Origin: Plesiocystis pacifica SIR-1
GTDB lineage: Bacteria; Myxococcota_A; Polyangia; Nannocystales; Nannocystaceae
Assembly: GCF_000170895.1 (NCBI RefSeq)
Contig: NZ_ABCS01000089.1
Coordinates: forward strand, 1-39,509
Length of the DNA: 39,509 nt
Direction: 5' to 3'
Positions 16,490 to 24,326 of the stretch are shown piece by piece. Under the pieces are notes generated by a model. It was not told where the DNA came from. It searched no databases and saw only the letters and a program-made list of their open reading frames with translations. Each line of letters opens with the position of its first letter. Positions within the stretch are counted from its first letter, which is position 1. Made by a program: the position numbers and the translations under genes.

Positions 16490-17362
16490 GCCCGGCAAGA
16501 TCAGCTCGGCCAGCGCGCGCGCAGAGTCGGAGAGCCGCGGGGCCGCGAGCAGCCAGTAGTGCGTCGCGGGCAGGGCCCGGATCGGCCGCGCGACCAGGCC
16601 CCGGGGCAGCTCGACGAAGTCGTTGACCACGGCCAGGCCCAGGCCCAGGCGGACGAAGTGGACCATCGCCGGCCAGCCGTGGGTCTCCACCGCCACCTCC
16701 CAGCGCACGCCCGCGGACAACAGCGCCCGGGCCAGGGTCTCCCGGTGCGGGCGTCCGGCGGGCGCGACGATCAAGCCCTCGCCCTCGAGCTGCTCGAGGC
16801 GGATCGTCCGGCGCCGGGCCAGGGGATGGCGCGAGGGCATGACCAACACCTGCGAGACCTCGCGCAGGGCCCAGGCGTCCAGGCCCTCGGGCAACACCTC
16901 GAGGGCCGCGACCCCCAGCGCCGCCTCCCCGCTGCGCAGCGCCGCCAGGGTCCCGTCGCGATCGCGGGTCAGCAGGCGCAGGGGCGCCGCGTCGCGCCGC
17001 CGGGCGTGGCGTCGCAGCGCGTCGCCGAGCAGGTAGAGGAAGCTGCCCTGCCCCGCCGCCAGGACCACCGGCGCCCCCGGGCCGTCCTCGCCGCGCAGCT
17101 CGGCCCGGAATTCGCGGGTGCGCCCGTCGAGCTCGCGACCAAAGCGCAGCAGGGCCTCGCCCTGGCTCGTCAACACCAGGCGCCGGCCCTCGCGGCGGTA
17201 GAGCTCGACCCCCAGGCCCGCCCCGAGCTTGCGGATCTTGGCGTGCAGGGCCGGCTGCGACAGGTGCAGGGCCTTCGCGGCGTGGGTGAAGTTGAGCCGC
17301 TCGGCGAAGCACACGAAGGCCGCGAGGGCCTCGCTGTCGATGGGCTCCGCGGGTGCGTTCAT
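16478..17362 (-). CDS. LysR-family transcriptional regulator
   Basis: 294 aa. The N-terminal winged helix-turn-helix is clear (LNFTHAAKALHLSQPALHAKIRKLGAGLGVELYRREGRRLVLTSQGEALL), followed by an effector-binding domain of two periplasmic-binding-like lobes (residues about 95-290). The ATG at 17362 is chosen; a longer frame from 17401 would run through the palindrome. It is divergent from the HAD-like gene over 80 bp holding a perfect inverted repeat, so it probably controls itself and that gene. The 3' end overlaps the convergent VOC-like gene by 12 bp. The inducer is unknown. Confidence 0.93.
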   Translation of the reverse strand: MNAPAEPIDSEALAAFVCFAERLNFTHAAKALHLSQPALHAKIRKLGAGLGVELYRREGRRLVLTSQGEALLRFGRELDGRTREFRAELRGEDGPGAPVVLAAGQGSFLYLLGDALRRHARRRDAAPLRLLTRDRDGTLAALRSGEAALGVAALEVLPEGLDAWALREVSQVLVMPSRHPLARRRTIRLEQLEGEGLIVAPAGRPHRETLARALLSAGVRWEVAVETHGWPAMVHFVRLGLGLAVVNDFVELPRGLVARPIRALPATHYWLLAAPRLSDSARALAELILPGSDA

Positions 17363-17380
17363 GAGCAAGCTATAACTTTT

Positions 17381-17397
17381 TTGGATAGTCCATCCAA
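17381..17397. promoter_or_regulatory. Palindromic operator candidate TTGGAT-N5-ATCCAA
   Basis: A perfect 6-bp inverted repeat with a 5-bp spacer lies between the divergent lysR-family and HAD-like genes, next to an AT-rich TTATAG/AAAAAAG stretch that is a plausible lysR promoter. LysR proteins classically bind such interrupted palindromes in the divergent region. Confidence 0.6.
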
Positions 17398-17442
17398 ACA
17401 TAATCGTGCCGGTCGATTTGTGGGCGCGCTAGGCCTGGAAGC

Positions 17443-18009
17443 ATGAACGCCAAGCACAGCTCCAAACACCCCCGCGAGGGCGGCCAGCGGGTCCCCCGGA
17501 TCGGCATCGACATCGGCCGGGTGATCATCGCCGGCGGCGTGGGCACGGCCGACACCGCCTTCTTCGGCCACGACCACGACTCGGCCATGGCCACCCCGAG
17601 CATGCCCGGCGCCTTCGAGGCCGTCGCCGAGCTCGTCGACGCCTTCGATCGCCGCGCGTGGCTCGTGTCCAAGTGCGGGCCCCGGATCCGCGCGCGCAGC
17701 CTCGCGTGGCTCGACCACCACGACTTCTGGGCGCGCACGGGCCTGCCCCGGGAGCAGGTCCGCTTTTGCCGCGATCGCAAGGACAAGGCCATCCACGCCA
17801 AGCGCCTCGCGCTGACCCACTTCATCGACGATCGCTACGACGTCCTGCGTCACCTCGTCGACCTCGTCGATCACCTCTACCTGTTCGGCGAGCAAAAGAA
17901 GACCCGGCGGCCGAGCGACTCCCCGGCCTTCGCGGCCATGACCCCCACGCGCAGCTGGGCGGAGCTGCTCGAGCTCGTCGACCGTCCAAGCGCGCGGAGG
18001 GCCTCGTGA
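17443..18009 (+). CDS. HAD-like hydrolase, atypical motif I
   Basis: 188 aa. Motif I is RIGIDIGRVI (D23) but the usual second Asp at +2 is Gly25. Motif II Ser is in WLVSKCGP (S76), basic residues lie in CRDRKDKAIHAK (about 109-120), and motif IV is HFIDDRYDVL (D129, D130). The set fits the HAD phosphatase fold, close to 5'-nucleotidase-like small HADs, but loss of the acid/base Asp makes phosphatase activity uncertain. It is divergent from the LysR gene with the palindrome between, so it is probably its target. A GGAAG ribosome site precedes the ATG. Confidence 0.75.
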   Translation: MNAKHSSKHPREGGQRVPRIGIDIGRVIIAGGVGTADTAFFGHDHDSAMATPSMPGAFEAVAELVDAFDRRAWLVSKCGPRIRARSLAWLDHHDFWARTGLPREQVRFCRDRKDKAIHAKRLALTHFIDDRYDVLRHLVDLVDHLYLFGEQKKTRRPSDSPAFAAMTPTRSWAELLELVDRPSARRAS

Positions 18010-18078
18010 ACCCGGACAGCGCGGCCCACGGTTGGCCCAGATCCATCCACCCGCCGATCTGGGCGCCGCCGAGCTCAG

Positions 18079-18245
18079 CTAGTACCGCGTGTCCGAAGTC
18101 CGTGCCGGGTTTGGGGCATCGCTGGGACCCGAGGGCAAGGAGCCGCGACGACGCTGTGGTGGACCACTGCTAGGAGCGGCGACACAGCCATTCGGGTTCC
18201 AGTGCCGCTCCATACCCGGCACGGACTTCGGACACGCGGTACTAG
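18079..18245. mobile_element. MITE-like 167-bp palindromic element
   Basis: Terminal inverted repeats are perfect over 31 bp (18079-18109 and 18215-18245) and remain similar for about 23 bp further inward. The outer ends read CTAGTACCGCGTG and its complement, so CTAG or TA may be the duplicated target. There is no transposase; the short frames inside are mirror images encoded by the two arms. It could be a non-autonomous transposable element or a long hairpin-forming repeat. Confidence 0.7.
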
Positions 18246-18284
18246 TGGGGAGCCCGCTGTCCACTAGCCGAGGCTTCAAACCCC

Positions 18285-18310
18285 GCCCCCGCCAGGGGGC
18301 TCTTTGTTTT
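18285..18310 (+). terminator. Rho-independent terminator
   Basis: GCCCCC-gcca-GGGGGC stem followed by TCTTTGTTTT. It lies downstream of the HAD-like gene and the palindromic element and upstream of the AT-rich leader of the subtilisin gene. Confidence 0.8.
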
Positions 18311-18778
18311 GCTTCGCGACCCTCTGCACCTACTGCCATTCGGTGTACCAAAGTTCAATCAGCACCTTTCTCGCCAAGAAGTGTCATTCAGTCGCATTGT
18401 CAAACAGGTTTTCAACTGACACTCTCATTTCACAATTAGTTTTCGTGATCATTTTCACGCTTTTTAGTTTGCTCATCGAAGACGCGAAGGGGCCCCTAAA
18501 ACGCCATTTACTATCCCACCAGAAACCGTCTAGAGCATTTTGGATGACCTCGCTCGAGCACGGTGCGAGCGAACGCATGGTGACGGTCCTGTTTCGAGCT
18601 TCTCGTGGATTTCCTCCAATCAGGCCACTACCGATCGAGCGGTATCAACCAATACACAATTTTATATTTACACACTTATATGCACCCATCATAGTGCGTC
18701 CAAGGCAATGAGCCTTCGCCATTCGAAGTGTGACCATATCGCACTGGGCGAAGTCATTGTCTCTGGAAAGGCCCCGTG

Positions 18779-20359
18779 ATGCGTTCGAAAGCTGTTCAAA
18801 TCCCCCGTTTGCTCACCGTTCTAACCGCGGCTCTTGCGGTTACCGCGTGTGACCCCGAGCCCGAAGGTCGCCCCAGCAGCGAGTTCCAGGCCGAGGACGA
18901 GTCCGATCCCAGCGCGGGAATCGTGGCTCCGGTCTACCGCCTCAACGACAACATCCGCGACGAGAGCGGCTTCGAGGCCAAGCCCACGGGGCGCTTCATC
19001 GTGATGGTCAAGGAGGGGGAGCCCAGCGCGAGCTCGCGGGAAGCGATGATGGCCCACTTCTCCGACATGGTCATCGAGGACACCATCGACGCGCCCAACA
19101 TGCACGGCTTCGCCGGGCCGCTGTCCGAGGACGACATCGACCAGCTCAAGTATGACCCCGAGGTCGCGTTCATCGAGGAGGAGCAGCTGTTCTTCGCCAA
19201 CGGACCGACCAACCTGTGGGGCCTCGATCGCATCGATCAGGCCAACTTGCCCCTGAACGGGGACTACACCGTCGAGGCCGACGGCACCGGGGTCGAGGCC
19301 TACATCGTCGATACGGGCGTTCGCAGCTCGCACAGCCAGTTCGCCGGGCGCATGGGCCCGGGCTACGACGCGATCGGTGGCGGGACCGAGGACTGCAACG
19401 GCCACGGGACCCACGTCGCGGGCACGGTCGGCGGCTCGACCTACGGCGTCGCGACCAACGTCAGCATCCACCCGGTGCGCGTGCTCGGCTGCAGCGGCTC
19501 GGGCAGCACCACGGGCATCATCAACGCGCTCAACTGGATCGGGCAAAACGCGACGCTCCCGGCGGTCGCCAACATGAGCCTGGGCGGCGGCGGCTCGAAG
19601 GCCCTCGACACCGCGGTGGCCAACCTGGCCAACGCGGGCGTGGCCGTGGTCGTGGCCGCTGGCAACGAGAACCAAAACGCCTGCAACGTGTCCCCCGCGC
19701 GCGAGGCCTCGGCCGTGACCGTGGGCTCGACGACCAGCAGCGACAACCGCTCCGGGTTCTCGAACTGGGGCAGCTGCGTCGACGTGTTCGCCCCCGGCTC
19801 GAGCATCACCTCAGCCTGGCACACCGGCAACAACGCCAGCAACACCATCTCCGGCACCTCCATGGCCTCGCCGCACGTGGCCGGCGTGGCCGCGCTCTAC
19901 CTGCAGGGCAACCCGAACGCCACCCCGGCCCAGGTCGCAGCGGCGCTCGAGAACAACGCGACCCCGGGGGTGGTCTCGGGCACCAACGGCTCGCCCAACC
20001 TGCTGATCAACACCGACTTCATCACCGGCGGCGATCCCATCGGCGACCCCGATCCCGATCCGACCCCCGACCCCGATCCCGATCCCGATCCGACGCCGGA
20101 CCCCGACCCGACCCCCGATGATCCGGGCGGCTGCTACGACAGCTGCGGGGGCCAGTCCGCCGACGGCTGCTGGTGCGACGACGCCTGCGTCAACTATGGC
20201 GACTGCTGCGACAACTACGAGGACGAGTGCGTCGAGCCGCCGCCCAACCCCGACAGCTGCCAGGAGACCAACGCCTGCGGCGGGCAGGCGCCCGGCGGGT
20301 GCTGGTGCGACGCCGCCTGCGTCAACTACGGCGACTGCTGCTCCGACGGCCCCTGCTAA
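18779..20359 (+). CDS. Secreted subtilisin-family (S8) protease with two somatomedin-B-like modules
   Basis: 526 aa. The lipoprotein-type signal ends VTAC (C24). An I9-like propeptide (about 65-140, GRFIVMVKEGEP...VAFIEEEQ) is followed by a proteinase K-type S8 domain. Its catalytic residues are D178 (YIVDTGV), H209 (NGHGTHVAG) and S361 (GTSMASPHVAG). An Asp-Pro repeat linker (about 420-445) leads to two Cys-rich modules (about 452-484 and 496-526) with the somatomedin-B pattern CWCDxxCxxYGDCC. The second module is cut short right after GDCC. It is likely an extracellular or surface protease for prey or polymer degradation. Start ATG 18779 is preceded by GGAAAGG; a GTG at 18776 is in frame. 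Confidence 0.94.
   Translation: MRSKAVQIPRLLTVLTAALAVTACDPEPEGRPSSEFQAEDESDPSAGIVAPVYRLNDNIRDESGFEAKPTGRFIVMVKEGEPSASSREAMMAHFSDMVIEDTIDAPNMHGFAGPLSEDDIDQLKYDPEVAFIEEEQLFFANGPTNLWGLDRIDQANLPLNGDYTVEADGTGVEAYIVDTGVRSSHSQFAGRMGPGYDAIGGGTEDCNGHGTHVAGTVGGSTYGVATNVSIHPVRVLGCSGSGSTTGIINALNWIGQNATLPAVANMSLGGGGSKALDTAVANLANAGVAVVVAAGNENQNACNVSPAREASAVTVGSTTSSDNRSGFSNWGSCVDVFAPGSSITSAWHTGNNASNTISGTSMASPHVAGVAALYLQGNPNATPAQVAAALENNATPGVVSGTNGSPNLLINTDFITGGDPIGDPDPDPTPDPDPDPDPTPDPDPTPDDPGGCYDSCGGQSADGCWCDDACVNYGDCCDNYEDECVEPPPNPDSCQETNACGGQAPGGCWCDAACVNYGDCCSDGPC
20042..20118 (+). repeat. Asp-Pro coding microsatellite
   Basis: Imperfect repeats of CCCGATCC/CCCGACCC units encode the DPDPTPDPDPDP linker of the protease. 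Near-identical hexamers suggest slippage can change the linker length. Confidence 0.8.
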
Positions 20360-20461
20360 TCGAGGCCCCGCTCGAGCTCGCGGCCTGGGGGGACTCCTCC
20401 AGCGCCGCGTGCTCGTTCGGCATTGGTGTGAAATCGTCGCCCTGCCCGGCCGTTGGTGGGC

Positions 20462-21799
20462 GTGGCGACGTCCCCCCGTCTCGAACCGTGGGCTCCATGC
20501 GCGCTGCTGATCGCGTCGCTGGCCTGCGCCCAGCGGCCGCCCGAGCTCGGCGCGCCTCCGGACGCCGCCGAGCTCGAACCTGGGCTCGAGACCCAAATCG
20601 AAACCGAAGCGGGCGCCCCACCGCTCGTCTTCCCCGGGCACCGCTACCCCGAGGACGGCTTCGTGCTGACCGCGGACGCGACCATCCAGGGCTACGTGAG
20701 CGGCCCGTCGCGAGCGGGCCACGAGCGGGCCACGGCCCGGAGCCTGCTCGAAGCGAGGCCGGCGCGCGACGGCAGGCTCCGGCTGCGCTGGCGAACCCTC
20801 GAGCTGTTCGAGTTCGCCGCCAGCGGCAGCCTCGCCCCAGAGCCCAGCGAGCCGAGCGCGGCGCTGTTCTCCACCAAGCTCGCAACCTCGTTCGCCGAGG
20901 CCATCGTCACGGGCCACGGCGAGCTCGACACCGCCGCCATGCGTCGACGGGGGACCTACGGCTCGACCCCCGACGTGGCCATCGGGCTGTTCGAGCTCCC
21001 CCTCCTGCCCGCCGTGGACCTCACCCCCGGGGTGGTCCACGAGTCCGCGGCCGAGCTCCGCGAGATGCCCATGGCCACGCAGCTGCTGGTCGAAGACCTC
21101 CCGGTGGCGCGGGCCGGAGAGGTCGTCCAGGTCCCCGTCGAGTGCACGACCCGCTGGGTCCTGCGCGCCTTCACCCAGCGCGGCGACGCCCGGCTCGCCG
21201 AGCTCGACTACGCCACGACCTGCGCGGGCACGGGCGCTCCAGCCCGGGTCGGGCCCTACTCGACCACGGAGGTCGAGGCGCCGCGGGCCTTTCACTACGC
21301 GTCTCAGTTCACGCTGCTCTTCGACCTCGCCGCGCGCCTGCCCGTCGAGCTCAGCGGCTACCGGGAGCTCGAGTACGGCGTCGACGCCGGAGACCGGCAC
21401 CCGCGCCGCGAGTCCTACCTCGAGTATTCGGTCCGCTACACCCCCGGGCTCCGCCCCGCCCGCCCCGCCGTGGAGCCCCGCTTCGACCTCGCCGCGGGCC
21501 CCCCCGACGTGCCGGTCCAGGCCGTCTACACCCCCGACCCGGACCCGCGCCGCCTCGCCGACACCGCCGCCGCCCTGGGCATGCTCGAGCCGCGCTCGGT
21601 GGTCGAGTTTTGCGTGGCGACCAACGGCAAGACCACCCGGCTGCGCGTCGTCGAGTCCCACGACCCCGACGTCGACCTGGCCCTGGTTGCGACGATCGCC
21701 AAGTGGCGCTTCAAGCCGGCGCTGCGCGACGGCGAACCCGTCGAGGCCTGCCTGCGCGAGACCTTCGAGTTCGACCCCGCGGCCGTTCGTTACCGTTAG
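20462..21799 (+). CDS. TonB C-terminal-like lipoprotein, paralogue 1
   Basis: 445 aa. The lipoprotein signal is LLIASLACAQ (Cys at about 22). The middle region (YPEDGFVLTADATIQGYVSGP ... LSGYRELEYGV) is unique to this pair. The C-terminal about 85 residues (PRSVVEFCVATNGKTTRLRVVESHDP ... AKWRFKPALRDGEPVEAC) match the TonB C-terminal/energy-transducer fold with its WRFKPA block. It has no membrane helix after the signal, so it is probably envelope-anchored and binds, rather than energises, a partner. GTG 20462 is chosen because the paralogue aligns exactly there (MATSPRLEPW versus MAKPPRVSPW); TTG 20453 and GTG 20456 are alternatives. Copy B of the dispersed repeat follows the stop. Confidence 0.82.
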   Translation: MATSPRLEPWAPCALLIASLACAQRPPELGAPPDAAELEPGLETQIETEAGAPPLVFPGHRYPEDGFVLTADATIQGYVSGPSRAGHERATARSLLEARPARDGRLRLRWRTLELFEFAASGSLAPEPSEPSAALFSTKLATSFAEAIVTGHGELDTAAMRRRGTYGSTPDVAIGLFELPLLPAVDLTPGVVHESAAELREMPMATQLLVEDLPVARAGEVVQVPVECTTRWVLRAFTQRGDARLAELDYATTCAGTGAPARVGPYSTTEVEAPRAFHYASQFTLLFDLAARLPVELSGYRELEYGVDAGDRHPRRESYLEYSVRYTPGLRPARPAVEPRFDLAAGPPDVPVQAVYTPDPDPRRLADTAAALGMLEPRSVVEFCVATNGKTTRLRVVESHDPDVDLALVATIAKWRFKPALRDGEPVEACLRETFEFDPAAVRYR

Positions 21800-21802
21800 A
21801 GC

Positions 21803-21922
21803 CCCACAGACGCCTCGAGCCGGGGGCGCTTCGTCGCTGCCCGCTCCTCCGCTCGGGTCGTGGGGCAATGGAGTTGGTGCCTGGAAGAGGGCCCGTGGTC
21901 GCCCCCGCTCGCGGGGGCGTGG
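21803..21922 (+). repeat. Dispersed 3'-UTR repeat, copy B
   Basis: It matches the minus-strand copy at 3471-3594, most closely in the core CCGGGGGCGCTTCGTCGCTG (from 21820). It begins just after the stop of the paralogue 1 gene and ends in a CGCCCCC/GGGGGCG hairpin. Confidence 0.75.
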
Positions 21923-21946
21923 ACTCGTTCACAGTCGCTGCTCTCG

Positions 21947-21966
21947 GTCGTGGACGTAGGGCGAGC
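21947..21966 (+). repeat. Diverged fragment of the 52-bp hairpin unit
   Basis: GTCGTGGACGT followed by AGGG matches the left arm and loop start of the units at 8714-8869 at nearly every position, then diverges. The right arm is missing, so no hairpin forms. Confidence 0.35.
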
Positions 21967-22050
21967 GAGGCAAGGGCCAAAACAGAGACTGTGCGTGATT
22001 CTGGTCTCCGCGCTCGTGAAATCGTCGTCGAGCGTCGGCGTTGGTCGCCC

Positions 22051-23310
22051 GTGGCGAAGCCCCCGAGAGTCTCGCCGTGGGCCGTGGTCGCGATCCCGCT
22101 CGTCGCCATGGCCTGCGCCCCGCAGCCTCGACCCGAGGCGACCGAGCCGCCCCCGTTGCCGACGCTCGCGTTCCCCGGCGAGGGCTACGCCCGCGAGGGC
22201 TTCGTGATGACCGTGGACGCGACCGTCGAGGCCCGCGAGCGCGGCCCCGTGAAGACCGGCCACCGCCACTTTTCGACCCGGAGCCTGCTCCGCGCGTGGC
22301 CGACGAAGGACGACGGGCTGCTCGTGAACTGGCGCGTCATGGAGCTGTTCGAGCTCGCGACCAGCGGCGACCTCACGCCCGAGCCCAGCGCGTGGAGCCC
22401 AGCTCGCTTCGAGGCGTGGTTCTCGACCCTGACCGCCGCGGCCTACGTGGATCGCCACGGGGCGCTCGAGGCCGTGGCCGAGCACAGCAAGACGCCCCGC
22501 CCGGCCCTGGGCTTCGCGCTCCCGAGCCTACCGACGGTCGAGCTCAGCCCCGAGCGCCCCTTCGTATCCAACACCGAAGACCTGGAGATCAGCCTGTGGG
22601 CCCAAGAGCTGCTCGCCGACCCGCCGGCCGTGCGCGTGAACGAGGTCATCACGCTGCCCGTGACGTGCACGGAGCGCTGGACCCTGCGCGAGATCTCGGT
22701 GCGCGGGGACAGCCAGATCGCCGAGCTCGACTACGCCTCGACCTGCGCGGGCACGGGGGAGCCTCCCCGGGGCGACGCGGACGATTTCGAGGGTCCCGTC
22801 CCCACGCCGGACTACCGCCAGCGCTCGGGCTTCACCCTGCGCTTCGATCTGGACGCGCGCCTCCCCGTCGCGCTGAGCGGCTACCGAGAGACGGAGCACA
22901 GCGTCGCCGCCAGCTCGCACCGCCCCACGCAGGAGCGCGACCTCGAGTTCTCGCTCCGCTACACGCCGGGCCTGCACCTGCCCGTGGAGCCCAGCCTCAT
23001 CCCCGAGCCCCGGGCGCCCGAGGGCCTCGAGCTCGAGGCCAAGGCCATCTACCGCCCCGACCCCGACCCCGACCGCCTCGCGGACACAGCCGCCGGTCGC
23101 GGCCAGGCGAGGCCGCGCTCGGTGATCGACTACTGCGTGGCGGCCAACGGCGCGGTCACGCGGCTGCGCGTCGTCGAGTCCCACGACCCCAGCCTCGACC
23201 GGCTGATGGTCGAGACCGTCGGCAAGTGGCGCTTCAAGCCGGCGCTGCTCGACGGCGAGCCCGTCCAGAGCTGCGCCCGCGAGGTCTTCGAGTTCGAGCC
23301 GCCCAACTAG
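22051..23310 (+). CDS. TonB C-terminal-like lipoprotein, paralogue 2
   Basis: 419 aa. The lipoprotein signal is PLVAMACAPQ. Its layout is the same as paralogue 1: FPGEGYAREGFVMTVDATVEARERGP at the front, ELDYASTCAGTGEPPRGD and LSGYRETEHSV in the middle, and a TonB-like end (PRSVIDYCVAANGAVTRLRVVESHDPSLDRLMVETVGKWRFKPALLDGEPVQSC). The two also share about 45 bp upstream of their starts (TGAAATCGTCG ... CGTTGGT), so the gene was copied with its leader. GTG 22051 is chosen by alignment to the paralogue. The function is unknown. Confidence 0.82.
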   Translation: MAKPPRVSPWAVVAIPLVAMACAPQPRPEATEPPPLPTLAFPGEGYAREGFVMTVDATVEARERGPVKTGHRHFSTRSLLRAWPTKDDGLLVNWRVMELFELATSGDLTPEPSAWSPARFEAWFSTLTAAAYVDRHGALEAVAEHSKTPRPALGFALPSLPTVELSPERPFVSNTEDLEISLWAQELLADPPAVRVNEVITLPVTCTERWTLREISVRGDSQIAELDYASTCAGTGEPPRGDADDFEGPVPTPDYRQRSGFTLRFDLDARLPVALSGYRETEHSVAASSHRPTQERDLEFSLRYTPGLHLPVEPSLIPEPRAPEGLELEAKAIYRPDPDPDRLADTAAGRGQARPRSVIDYCVAANGAVTRLRVVESHDPSLDRLMVETVGKWRFKPALLDGEPVQSCAREVFEFEPPN

Positions 23311-23339
23311 GCCACGCGGTTGGGCTCGGGAGCTCGGCT

Positions 23340-24326
23340 CTACAGGTAAGCCTGCAGCGCCCGGAGGGCGAAGGCCGTCGTCAGCACGTCGGAGCCGAAG
23401 TAGATCTCGCGCCGCCCGTAGCGGAACAGGCTGTCCCGCGGCCACGCCCCGTCGGGGCCCTGCATGCCCGCGAGGACCTCGGACTCGCCGCCGTCGTCCA
23501 TCCCCAGCCAGTTGGAGATGATCACGCGCTGGGCGATGTCGAGGGGGAAGCCGGAGCTGCCCTGGCGCTCCCCGACGGCGTCGCGGAGGGGCTCGAGCAA
23601 GAGCTCGTGGGTCTGCGGGAAGCGCCGAACCAGGCGCGCGGTGAAGTACAAGAAGGCGTCGGGGCTGTGGTAGTAGCGGGTCCCGTCGACGAAGGCCCGG
23701 TGCACGAGGACGTCGTGGACGTGGCGCAGGGTCGGCCCCATGGCCTCGGTGCGCCCGAGCATGTGGGCGAGGAAGAGGGTGTTGGCGCAGACCACCGGGT
23801 CGATGAGGCCAGAGCGCTCACCCGTGGGATCGAAGTAGGTCTCGATCACCCCTTCGCCGCTGGTGTTGGCGAGCATGCGATCGAGGGCCAGGTGCGCCTC
23901 GTCGCCGACGGGCGCGCCGCCGCGGAGCAGCACGGACAGGCCGAGGGCGGTGCAGTCCGCGTCGGCCGGCAGGCGCTCGTGCTCCTTGAAGAAGTGGAAC
24001 AGCGCGTCCGAGGTGAGCTCGCGGCGCAGCATCTCGAGCACGCTCTGAACCACAAATCGGTGCTCGGGCTGACCCATGAGCAGGTCCGCCACGATCATCG
24101 CCGTGAACGACTCGGGATAGACGCCGCGGCTGTCGACCGACAGGTCGCGCGTGGGGCCCGTGAGGCACGGAAAGTAGGTCTGCCCTGCGCGCCAGGAGCG
24201 AAGTACGACCTCTCGAGCGGCGCTCGCGTCGACGGAGAGCTGACCCTCTCCGGAAGGCCCCACCGAGCCCAAGGGCCGGTGATGCTTTCGCTTCGGTACT
24301 GTGAGTAGTTGGAGCTCGATAGTCAC
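23340..24326 (-). CDS. Single-domain alpha/alpha-toroid protein resembling class II terpene cyclases
   Basis: 328 aa with no signal or membrane helix. Its helical repeats look like an alpha/alpha toroid: GVYPESFTAMIVADLLMG, DADCTALGLSVLL, DPVVCANTLFLAHML, SPDAFLYFTARLV, LDIAQRVIISNWLG, SDVLTTAFALRALQ. D122-A-D124-C125-T126-A127 matches the D-x-D-D-T-A acid motif of class II terpene cyclases except that the last Asp is Cys; oxidosqualene cyclases also have D-C-T-A. The middle Asp, the proton donor in that class, is kept. The PDGAWPRDSLFRYG block recalls the aromatic 'QW-like' ends. About 300 residues is short for two-domain cyclases but fits a monodomain one. GTG start with AGGTAAGG upstream. 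A degenerate, non-enzymatic toroid is the alternative. Confidence 0.5.
   Translation of the reverse strand: MTIELQLLTVPKRKHHRPLGSVGPSGEGQLSVDASAAREVVLRSWRAGQTYFPCLTGPTRDLSVDSRGVYPESFTAMIVADLLMGQPEHRFVVQSVLEMLRRELTSDALFHFFKEHERLPADADCTALGLSVLLRGGAPVGDEAHLALDRMLANTSGEGVIETYFDPTGERSGLIDPVVCANTLFLAHMLGRTEAMGPTLRHVHDVLVHRAFVDGTRYYHSPDAFLYFTARLVRRFPQTHELLLEPLRDAVGERQGSSGFPLDIAQRVIISNWLGMDDGGESEVLAGMQGPDGAWPRDSLFRYGRREIYFGSDVLTTAFALRALQAYL

Larger units (their letters stand above)
18010..18775. other. AT-rich 766-bp intergenic region
   Basis: It holds no convincing gene. From 18079 to 18245 lies a palindromic MITE-like element, then a Rho-independent terminator at 18285-18310. The remaining 465 bp are near 50% AT, much richer than the flanking genes, and include a motif ATAGTGCG at 18691 also seen in two other long upstream regions. 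The AT-rich part is probably the promoter and leader of the subtilisin gene; GGAAAGG just before its ATG is a good ribosome site. Confidence 0.7.
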
